29,375 bases of DNA from contig NZ_CAKVKB010000039.1 of the NCBI RefSeq assembly GCF_934754915.1, forward strand, positions 1-29,375, given 5' to 3'. This DNA is from an uncultured Clostridium sp. Its GTDB lineage: Bacteria > Bacillota > Clostridia > Clostridiales > Clostridiaceae. Within the stretch, counting starts at the first letter, position 1. Each line of letters opens with the position of its first letter. A program made the translations under genes and the position numbers. Below the pieces are notes generated by a model that saw nothing but the letters and a program-made list of their open reading frames with translations, was not told the DNA's origin and did not search any database. Shown here piece after piece: positions 15,777 through 22,068 of this stretch.

Positions 15777-16526
15777 ATAGATGAATTATCATTAAATAAA
15801 TATTTTGAATCTAAAGGTATAATTATAAAAAATGATTATTTCTCATATGATAAAAGTTTTGGAAAAAAGTCATGTGAAAATCAGATAGGTATAATGGTTG
15901 AATTACACAAAGCATTAATTTGCTGCAGATTTGATGATTTATGTAAGATTGGAAGCTGTATAGGGAAAGAAGTAGAAGGGTTTAAAGTTCAATTAAAAAG
16001 GGTTCAGAGAGATTATAAGAGTGTTTTTGACAAAAATTCAAAAAATGAAGTTGAAAAATTATTTCTTTCTGAAGGAAAGAGAATGGTTTACCAAGGATTA
16101 CAAGCTGTTGATTATATATTACAAAATGGATACTTTGATATTATAAGGAGAAGCATGAATAGAGAAGAGATATGCATTGGAAGAGTAGATCAAGGCAATT
16201 TAAGAAAAGTGAATGGAAATTTTGAAATTGGGACTATAAAAGGAATGAGTTATAATCTCGTTGAAGAAGATTTGTATAGGTATATAAAGAGGATTCAAAA
16301 GAAAGGAATAGATATAGACGAAGATGAAATTATAAGATTTTTTGTCCATCAATCTCATTTATCGTTAGACAGTATAAAATATATTAGAGCGCTGTGTAGT
16401 TACCCTAAAAATTTTTTTAAAACGTGGGAAAGATATAGAAATAACAAAAAAAGCAAGAGTGATGAAGAGTTTGTAGAACTTTTAAAGGAGAGTCTAAAGT
16501 ATGAAGATAAAGTGTTTATAAAATAA
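15777..16526 (+). CDS. Degenerate CotS-family pseudokinase, N-lobe missing, no normal start codon
   Basis: About 249 aa that align along the C-lobe of the flanking CotS kinases. The catalytic loop is CIGRVDQGN (C133-N141), where neighbours have CHHDYAYHN, so the catalytic Asp is Arg136. The DFD motif is GTIKG, with Thr153 in place of the metal-binding Asp. Almost the whole N-lobe is absent, so ATP phosphotransfer is very unlikely. A strong SD (AAGGGGGGAG, 15761-15770) sits 6 bases before an ATA codon at 15777; ATG at 15781 is in another frame. In-frame alternatives are TTG 15747 or 15717, which overlap the previous gene, and ATG 15894. The long intact frame suggests it is still expressed. Possibly a scaffold for the other coat kinases. 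Confidence 0.72.
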   Translation: MDELSLNKYFESKGIIIKNDYFSYDKSFGKKSCENQIGIMVELHKALICCRFDDLCKIGSCIGKEVEGFKVQLKRVQRDYKSVFDKNSKNEVEKLFLSEGKRMVYQGLQAVDYILQNGYFDIIRRSMNREEICIGRVDQGNLRKVNGNFEIGTIKGMSYNLVEEDLYRYIKRIQKKGIDIDEDEIIRFFVHQSHLSLDSIKYIRALCSYPKNFFKTWERYRNNKKSKSDEEFVELLKESLKYEDKVFIK

Positions 16527-16569
16527 TAAGGTTCATGATATATTCATTAGAAAATATGGAGGTTACAGA

Positions 16570-17601
16570 ATGAATAAAATAAGGTATTCTGAAAGAGAGT
16601 ATTTATGTGAATATGATTTGAGTCTGGAATTTTTTGAAGCAGCAGGATTAAAAATAAATGATGTTACACCACTTAGAAAAGTTTTTATATTATCAACTGA
16701 TGAAGGCAATAAAATTTTGAAAAAAGTAAATTATGATATTGATAGAATAACATTTATAAGTGAATCATTAAATTATTTGAAAAAAAGCTATAAGAATATA
16801 ATAAAATATAATAAATTAAAAAATAATTTAAATTATATAGAATGGAAAAATAATATATATGTGGTTATGGATATTCTTAATGGCAGAGAAGCATCCTTTA
16901 GTAATCCAATAGAAATAGAATTATGTGCTAGTAATATAGCACTTATGCATGATGGATCAAAAGGAATATTAGATTATTTAAAAAAACAATATAATAACAA
17001 TATTATTGGAGAATCATTTAAAGTAAAAATAGAAAAAGCAATAGAAGATCTTAAATATATGAAAAGTATTGTTGCTAGATATGAATACAAAAATGAATTT
17101 GACAATTTATTTTTAGATAATGTAGATAAATATATTGATGATATACAAATTGTACAAGAAAAAATTGATAAGAGTGTATATGATGAATTGAGAAAAGATT
17201 CTAATAACATAGTAATATGCCATAACGATTTGGCATATCATAATTTCCTTATTAAGAATTCAGAAGTAAATATTATTGATTTTGATTATATGACATTGGA
17301 TTTAAGAGTATGTGACATTTCTGAATTTCTTCTTAAAACAATAAAGACTTCAGCTTTTGATATTGATAAAATGTTTCTTGCATTAGATGCATACGAAAAT
17401 ACAAGTAAACTTATCAAGGAAGAAAGGGAATTGATATATATTTTTTTAATGTTTCCTAAAGATATATATTCTATAACTAAAGATTATTATTTTAAACGCA
17501 AAAAATGGACCTATGATATTTATTTGAGCAGATTGAAAAGCAAAATGAATAATGAACCATTTAGAAAGGAATTAATAGAAAATTTAAAGAAAATCATATA
17601 A
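16570..17601 (+). CDS. CotS-family spore coat kinase-like protein
   Basis: A 343-aa CotS/APH-fold protein, third in the unit that begins at 14759. The N-lobe contains NKILKKVNYD with the likely ATP-site Lys. The catalytic loop is CHNDLAYHN (Asp220, Asn225) and the metal-binding motif IIDFDY (Asp237), so the active-site residues are intact. It is more diverged than the other two intact kinases in the window. GGAGGT lies 6 bases before the ATG. A terminator follows at 17625. Likely located in the spore coat or mother cell by family membership; substrate unknown. Confidence 0.85.
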   Translation: MNKIRYSEREYLCEYDLSLEFFEAAGLKINDVTPLRKVFILSTDEGNKILKKVNYDIDRITFISESLNYLKKSYKNIIKYNKLKNNLNYIEWKNNIYVVMDILNGREASFSNPIEIELCASNIALMHDGSKGILDYLKKQYNNNIIGESFKVKIEKAIEDLKYMKSIVARYEYKNEFDNLFLDNVDKYIDDIQIVQEKIDKSVYDELRKDSNNIVICHNDLAYHNFLIKNSEVNIIDFDYMTLDLRVCDISEFLLKTIKTSAFDIDKMFLALDAYENTSKLIKEERELIYIFLMFPKDIYSITKDYYFKRKKWTYDIYLSRLKSKMNNEPFRKELIENLKKII

Positions 17602-17624
17602 AAATTAATATAAATCGAAAAATC

Positions 17625-17661
17625 AAAAAACGTTCAAAATATGAACGTTTTTGTTTTTTTT
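17625..17661. terminator. Bidirectional terminator between coat kinase and second GT4 gene
   Basis: AAAAACGTTC (17626-17635) and GAACGTTTTT (17643-17652) form a perfect stem, with A-rich and T-rich flanks on the two sides, so it can stop transcription both ways. The plus-strand T tract reaches the stop codon of the minus-strand gene. Confidence 0.88.
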
Positions 17662-18781
17662 AATTTTCAATTATAGATTCATATGAATGTAATGTTTCAA
17701 TAGCTGTTTTTTTCCAAGAAAATTTGCAGCTTCTTGTAAGACTTTTTTTGACCATTGTTAATTTTAAAAGACTATTGCTTAATACACGTTCAATGTCATA
17801 AGAGAGCATATCAATATCATGAGGATCTATCAATAATGCAGATTCATAGCATACTTCAGGCAAAGAGGTAACATTAGAAGCTATGACTGGTGTTCCACAG
17901 GCCATGGCCTCAACAGGAGGAAGACCAAAACCTTCATAAAAAGAAGGATAAACAAGAACTTCAGCTGCATTGTAAAATAAAGGCATATCTTCTAAAGGTA
18001 TAAAATCTGTAAAAACAACATTACTTTCAACATTTAGTTCATGTGCACGCTTTTTATATTTTTCGTATGATGGTCCCTTTCTACCAATAATAACAAGTTT
18101 AAAGGTTTCTTTTAGGCTTTCAGGAAGTTGTGAATAAGCCTCTATAAGGCCTAAAATATTTTTCCTTGGACTGAAGCCTCCAACATATAAAACAAAATCA
18201 TTAGTGATTCCATATTTTCTTGTTATAAGTTTTTTGGATTGAGATTTGCTTAATGGTTTATAAATATCTTCTGCAGCAAGTGGCGTAACATATATATTAT
18301 CAATTGGGAAATTAAATTCTTTTGCAATATCGCTTTTTGAAAATTCAGATACTGTAATTATACCATCACAATTATCTAATATTTTTGGAAGCTCATTGTT
18401 GAATATTCTTAAATATCTGTCGCTTACAGTTTCAGGCATCCTAAGTGGAATAATATCATGAAGTGTTATTACCTTTTTACAAGATATATTATCAGAAAGA
18501 CCGACTCCATTTTGAGGAACATGATATAATTCAATATCAAAATTATTTAAGATATTAGGAACTTTTATATCCTCCCAAAAATTATTAGAATTTATAGAAT
18601 CAATTGTTTCTATTTTAAAGTTATCCTTTAGATTGTTTAATGAATCACAGGGAGGCATAAATATTAAATAATTATTTATGCTGTCTACACAGTCTAGATT
18701 ACGAATAAGTTCATGGGTGTATGTTCCTATTCCAGTACCGCGATACCATTTTGCAGCTCTGCCATCTATTCCTACTTTCAT
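17660..18781 (-). CDS. GT4-family glycosyltransferase (CotSA-like), second copy
   Basis: A GT-B glycosyltransferase paralogous to 13484-14614 and similar over the full length: MKVGIDGRAAKWYRGTGIG at the N-terminus, IELYHVPQNGVG, VITLHDIIPLRMPETVSDRY, FVLYVGGFSPRKN, and the nucleotide-sugar site EGFGLPPVEAM. Length is normal (373 aa) and all expected GT4 motifs are present. Like the first copy it is divergent from a CotS-type kinase, so the GT4/kinase pair behaves as a module. It probably decorates a spore coat component from the mother cell. The SD GGAAGG lies ~9 bases before the ATG at 18781. Confidence 0.9.
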   Translation of the reverse strand: MKVGIDGRAAKWYRGTGIGTYTHELIRNLDCVDSINNYLIFMPPCDSLNNLKDNFKIETIDSINSNNFWEDIKVPNILNNFDIELYHVPQNGVGLSDNISCKKVITLHDIIPLRMPETVSDRYLRIFNNELPKILDNCDGIITVSEFSKSDIAKEFNFPIDNIYVTPLAAEDIYKPLSKSQSKKLITRKYGITNDFVLYVGGFSPRKNILGLIEAYSQLPESLKETFKLVIIGRKGPSYEKYKKRAHELNVESNVVFTDFIPLEDMPLFYNAAEVLVYPSFYEGFGLPPVEAMACGTPVIASNVTSLPEVCYESALLIDPHDIDMLSYDIERVLSNSLLKLTMVKKSLTRSCKFSWKKTAIETLHSYESIIEN

Positions 18782-18795
18782 TTCGAAATCCTTCC

Positions 18796-18815
18796 ACAGT
18801 ATTTATCATACTGTA
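18796..18815. promoter_or_regulatory. Dyad and possible sigma-K -10 element in the GT4/CotS divergent spacer
   Basis: ACAGTAT (18796-18802) and ATACTGT (18808-18814) form a 7-bp dyad with a 5-base centre. CATACTGTA (18807-18815) matches the sigma-K -10 pattern CATAnnnTA for the rightward gene, but the expected AC at the -35 position is AT. It could be an operator shared by the divergent genes. Confidence 0.3.
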
Positions 18816-18889
18816 TTATATTAAAAGAATATAAAAAATGTTAATAAAAGAATAAATATACACATATACATATACAGGAGGTGAGAACT

Positions 18890-19888
18890 ATGATGAGGGA
18901 GTTTGAAATAGAAAGACAATTTAATATTAAGATAGAAAAAATAAAGGCTAATAAAGGTGTTTACTATCTTAAGACTGATAAAGGAGAACGATGTTTAAAA
19001 AAGATAAATTATGGACCTCAAAAATTATTATTTGTCTATGGTGCTAAAGAGCATTTAAGAAAGAATGGATTTAGCAATTTAGACAAGTATTTTTTGAACA
19101 TAGATGGAGAGCCTTATGCATTAGTAAATGAGGACTTATATACTTTATCAGAATGGCTTGATGGGAAGGAATGCGACTTTCACAACATTGAAGAAGTTAA
19201 AATTGCAGCAAAAACATTAGCTGATCTTCATGAAGCATCTAAAGGTTATGATCCACCTGAAAATTCAAAGTTAAAAAGTGATCTTGGAAGATGGCCACAT
19301 TTAATGGAGAAAAGAATAAAATCTTTAGATAAAATGCGAGATATGGTTAGAAAGAAAAATATAAAAAATGATTTCGATCTTATTTATATTCAGTCAATGG
19401 AATTTTACAAGGAAATAGGCAAAAAGGCATTACAAACATTAAAAGAATCAGATTATTATGAATTATGTATGCTTGCAGAAAATGAAAAAAGTTTTTGTCA
19501 TCATGATTTTACTTATCACAATATAATTATAGGAGCAAATAAGGAAGTCCATATAATAGATTTTGATTATTGTAAAAGAGAAGTTAGAACTTTTGACATT
19601 AGTAACTTTATGATTAAAGTATTGAAGCGTGTAGATTGGAATATTGATTTTGCAATAGCGATAATTGATACTTATAATTCTGTATCAAAACTAAAGGATG
19701 AAGAATATAAAGTTCTATATTCTTATCTTCAATTTCCACAAAGATATTGGCGCTTAGCTAATAGATATTATTATAATGAAGTTAATTGGGGACAAAATAC
19801 ATTTGCAGGCAAGTTGAGTTCGATAATAAATGAACAAGACAAATATCTTGAGTTTTTAGGTAAATTTGAAAAATATTACAAACTATGA
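18890..19888 (+). CDS. CotS-family spore coat kinase-like protein
   Basis: A 332-aa CotS/APH-fold protein with an intact active site: ATP-site Lys in RCLKKINYG, catalytic loop CHHDFTYHN (Asp206, Asn211) and IIDFDY (Asp224). It resembles the kinase at 14759-15775 most closely; shared segments include HHDxxYHNI, IDFDYC and the C-terminal FPQxxWxL pattern. The long frame starts at a GTG that is part of the SD AGGAGGTGA. ATG 18890, 7 bases after GGAGG, is the real start; a second ATG follows directly. Divergent from a GT4 gene and followed by a long hairpin. Confidence 0.87.
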   Translation: MMREFEIERQFNIKIEKIKANKGVYYLKTDKGERCLKKINYGPQKLLFVYGAKEHLRKNGFSNLDKYFLNIDGEPYALVNEDLYTLSEWLDGKECDFHNIEEVKIAAKTLADLHEASKGYDPPENSKLKSDLGRWPHLMEKRIKSLDKMRDMVRKKNIKNDFDLIYIQSMEFYKEIGKKALQTLKESDYYELCMLAENEKSFCHHDFTYHNIIIGANKEVHIIDFDYCKREVRTFDISNFMIKVLKRVDWNIDFAIAIIDTYNSVSKLKDEEYKVLYSYLQFPQRYWRLANRYYYNEVNWGQNTFAGKLSSIINEQDKYLEFLGKFEKYYKL

Positions 19889-19897
19889 TTATTTATA

Positions 19898-19996
19898 AAG
19901 ATTGTTGCATTTTAAAATAATAAAATTATGCTATGGTGTGTTTTTAATAAGATTTCACTAAAATTATTTATTATTTTTTGCAACAGTCTTTTATTT
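19898..19996 (+). terminator. Long-range inverted repeat, probable terminator of the third CotS gene
   Basis: AAGATTGTTGCA (19898-19909) pairs with TGCAACAGTCTT (19979-19990), with one G-T. The ~70-base interior is itself partly self-complementary (AAAATAAT...ATTATTTT). TTTATTTT follows on plus. The arm sequence resembles the inverted repeat at 4446-4497, so it may be a copy of a dispersed element. Confidence 0.5.
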
Positions 19997-20031
19997 TGGA
20001 TAAATTATTATAGATTAGTGTTTTTGTGGAA

Positions 20032-20059
20032 ACTTTTTAATATTCTAATCCATACTATA
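20032..20059 (+). promoter_or_regulatory. Sigma-K-like promoter of yabG
   Basis: AC (20032-20033), a 17-base spacer and CATACTATA (20051-20059), an exact match to the sigma-K -10 pattern CATAnnnTA. Predicted start near 20066, 23 bases before the yabG ATG. yabG is sigma-K-controlled in B. subtilis, which supports the call. Confidence 0.55.
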
Positions 20060-20088
20060 AACTATACTAATAATAGATGGAGAAAATA

Positions 20089-20952
20089 ATGAAGATAGGG
20101 GATATAGTTGTTAGAAAGTCATATGGAAAAGATATTACTTTTAAAATAATAGATATAAAAAATAAAAATGGAAAAGAAAATATTATATTAAAAGGGATAA
20201 ACATAAGAATAATAGCGGATTCAGCAATTGATGATCTTGAAGTCGCAAATGAAGAGGATACTGGTTCAAAAGATAAAATATTGAACACAAGAGTAAATGA
20301 AGTTATAAAAAAAGCAATAAGTATAAGGGGGGAGCTAAGAGATAAAACAGAAAAAACATCTAAAATAAAAAATAAAGATGAACTTGTTTTTGGAAGACCA
20401 GGAAGAATACTTCATGTAGATGGAGATAGTGAGTATATGGAAACATGTTTAAAGGTATATAAGCAATTACATCTTGATGCTGTTGGAAAAGCAGTACCCG
20501 AAAATGAACAGCCAGATGTTATAGTTAATCTTGTTAAAGAAATAAAACCTGATATAGTAGTTCTTACTGGTCATGATAGTGTTGTAAGGGATCCAAAGGA
20601 TTATTTGGATTTAAACAATTATAGAAATTCAAAATATTACTTAGAATCAGTAAAAAATTTAAGAAATTATAATTCAAGTTATGATGAACTTGTTATATTT
20701 GCAGGAGCATGCCAAAGTTGCTATGAAAGGATTTTGGATGTAGGAGCAAACTTTGCATCATCCCCTAACAGGGTGCTAATTCATTGTTTAGATCCTGTTT
20801 TTGTATGCGAGAAGATAGCATATACAAGGATTGATAAAGTTGTATCCATAACAGATGTGATTGAGAATACAATAACAGGAATAAAAGGGGTGGGAGGACT
20901 TCAGACAAGAGGTAAATATAGAGAGGGATATCCAAAGTCATCATATATATAG
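20089..20952 (+). CDS. yabG: Sporulation-specific cysteine protease YabG
   Basis: YabG is a mother-cell protease that processes coat and, in clostridia, germination proteins. The 287-aa protein has the family N-terminus MKIGDIVVRKSYGKDI, then GRPGRILHVDGDSEYMETCL, LTGHDSV with His162, and the Cys motif GACQSCYE with Cys208. The His/Cys pair is the expected catalytic dyad of peptidase family U57. ATG 20089 is preferred: GGAG lies 6 bases before it and the protein then starts like its homologues, whereas ATG 20077 has no SD. A sigma-K-like promoter precedes it and a hairpin terminator follows. Position next to the coat kinase block fits late coat maturation. Confidence 0.96.
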   Translation: MKIGDIVVRKSYGKDITFKIIDIKNKNGKENIILKGINIRIIADSAIDDLEVANEEDTGSKDKILNTRVNEVIKKAISIRGELRDKTEKTSKIKNKDELVFGRPGRILHVDGDSEYMETCLKVYKQLHLDAVGKAVPENEQPDVIVNLVKEIKPDIVVLTGHDSVVRDPKDYLDLNNYRNSKYYLESVKNLRNYNSSYDELVIFAGACQSCYERILDVGANFASSPNRVLIHCLDPVFVCEKIAYTRIDKVVSITDVIENTITGIKGVGGLQTRGKYREGYPKSSYI

Positions 20953-20984
20953 ATTATATCAATAAATATATAGGTTAAATTATT

Positions 20985-21041
20985 AGTCATATAATAAAGC
21001 ATAAGGCATAAAGTCTTAAAGGATTTATTATATGACTTTTG
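20985..21041 (+). terminator. Intrinsic terminator of yabG
   Basis: AGTCATATAATAAA (20985-20998) and TTTATTATATGACT (21024-21037) are a perfect 14-bp repeat around a 25-base loop, followed by TTTGTAATATTT. Confidence 0.75.
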
Positions 21042-21130
21042 TAATATTTCCAAAAACTTAGAATAAAAAAGAAAAAAAAAGATAATAATAGAATGACTTA
21101 ATTAAAAGGATAATATAAATATTATTTATA

Positions 21131-21159
21131 TTGACAATGATTATATTAAGTGATAAAAT
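21131..21159 (+). promoter_or_regulatory. veg upstream promoter (P1)
   Basis: Perfect TTGACA (21131-21136), 17-base spacer and TAAAAT (21154-21159). It lies 40 bases upstream of a second, fully consensus promoter. Confidence 0.65.
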
Positions 21160-21170
21160 GTTTAATTTAC

Positions 21171-21199
21171 TTGACATAAAAAGGAATTAAATGTATAAT
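21171..21199 (+). promoter_or_regulatory. veg main sigma-A promoter (P2), full consensus
   Basis: TTGACA (21171-21176), exactly 17 bases, then TATAAT (21194-21199). Both hexamers are perfect. veg of B. subtilis is likewise known for a very strong vegetative promoter. Start predicted near 21206. Confidence 0.88.
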
Positions 21200-21223
21200 T
21201 TACAATGGAAAGAGGGTGTTTGT

Positions 21224-21466
21224 ATGGAAAAAGTTAAAACAATTGCTTCCATAAAAAACGACATTGAACAACATATAGGCGAAAAAGTTACATTAAAAGC
21301 CAATGGTGGAAGAAAAAAAGTTTTAGTAAATGATGGCATAATAGATAGTGTTTATCCTAGTATTTTTGTTATTAGACTAAAATGTGACACCCAAAGGACA
21401 GTAACGTATAGTTACTCAGACGTATTAACAAAGACTGTACAATTGGTATTTCCAGCTACAATATAA
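21224..21466 (+). CDS. veg: Veg protein
   Basis: An 80-aa Veg homologue (DUF1021). Veg is a small SH3-like-barrel protein, abundant in vegetative cells and in B. subtilis linked to biofilm matrix gene expression and spore outgrowth. The core GEKVTLKANGGRKKVLVNDG and the segment SVYPSIFVIRL are characteristic. ATG 21224 follows AGAGGGTG with a 5-base gap; the longer frame from 21191 would begin inside the promoter's -10 region and is rejected. It is a single-gene unit with two promoters and a strong terminator. It lies between yabG and sipL, as in many clostridia. Confidence 0.93.
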   Translation: MEKVKTIASIKNDIEQHIGEKVTLKANGGRKKVLVNDGIIDSVYPSIFVIRLKCDTQRTVTYSYSDVLTKTVQLVFPATI

Positions 21467-21490
21467 ACTTCGATTTATCGAAGTTTTTTT
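21465..21490 (+). terminator. Intrinsic terminator of veg
   Basis: AAACTTCGA and TCGAAGTTT around loop ttta, ending in a T run. It begins inside the veg stop codon. Confidence 0.9.
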
Positions 21491-21751
21491 CTTTAAATAC
21501 ATATCTTTTAATTTATATCTATTAGTTTCATTAATAAATTAATTTATAAACATTTCACATCTTATGTAATTATCTATGAATAAAAATTGTAGAAAATAAA
21601 ATTTAGTTTATTTATCATATGATAAGATAGAAAGTTGATTATATTAAATCTTATTACATCATGAAAATAAGAAATATGATTAAAGAAGGAGAAGAAATAA
21701 AAAATTTTATAAATATTTAGATAATTAAATTTGAAATAATAGTTTTAAAAT

Positions 21752-21839
21752 AAAAAAAGAAAGATGGTGGGTTTCCATCTTTCAACTATGGTATAAAAGG
21801 GTATTGAGAATTTATGAGAGGTTATATGGTCAATAACCA
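21752..21839 (-). ncRNA. Candidate small RNA with its own promoter and terminator
   Basis: Read on the minus strand, a promoter (21846-21874) is followed by a short hairpin (GGTTAT/ATAACC), ~35 bases of unstructured C/U-containing sequence with CCTCTC and ACCC, then a perfect 9-bp stem GAAAGATGG/CCATCTTTC (21759-21783) and a TTTTTTTATTTT tail. This is the usual layout of a ~90-base bacterial small RNA. There is no protein gene for this terminator to serve. I match it to no known RNA family; expression is unproven. Confidence 0.5.
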
Positions 21840-21845
21840 ATTATT

Positions 21846-21874
21846 ATATTACGACAAAATGTAGTTGTTGTCAA
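21846..21874 (-). promoter_or_regulatory. Promoter of the candidate small RNA
   Basis: Minus strand: perfect TTGACA (complement of 21869-21874), 17-base spacer, TAATAT (complement of 21846-21851). A TATAAT also overlaps at 20-base spacing. Confidence 0.5.
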
Positions 21875-22068
21875 TAAAAAAACAAAAAAATATAAAAATT
21901 TTTTTATAAATTTGTTAAGTAAGTATATTTATGTCCCAAGAGGAGGATAAATAAGGAATAAAAGTAAAAAATGTATTAATTATACTATATAAAATTACAA
22001 ATTAATCAGCATAAATTTGAGATAAAAAATATATAAATAGATAGTAGAAATTTATGGAGGTATAAAGT

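Larger units (their letters stand above)
21491..22068. other. Long non-coding gap between veg and sipL
   Basis: About 580 AT-rich bases. I see no supportable protein gene. It holds a perfect 14-base palindrome TTATCATATGATAA (21612-21625), the candidate minus-strand small RNA with promoter (21752-21874), an isolated SD-like AGAGGAGG (about 21940) with no usable frame behind it, and the untranslated leader of sipL. Confidence 0.6.

Noticed and set aside
21191..21223. N-terminal extension of Veg
   Set aside because: It overlaps the -10 box of the perfect sigma-A promoter, so it would not be in the mRNA.
21661..21720. 19-codon open frame with an internal AAGGAG, between veg and sipL
   Set aside because: No SD before its ATG and too short to support; the AAGGAG inside it has no suitable start codon behind it.
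21936..21975. SD-like AGAGGAGG in the sipL leader
   Set aside because: Possible starts behind it run into stops within a few codons; sipL has its own SD further downstream.
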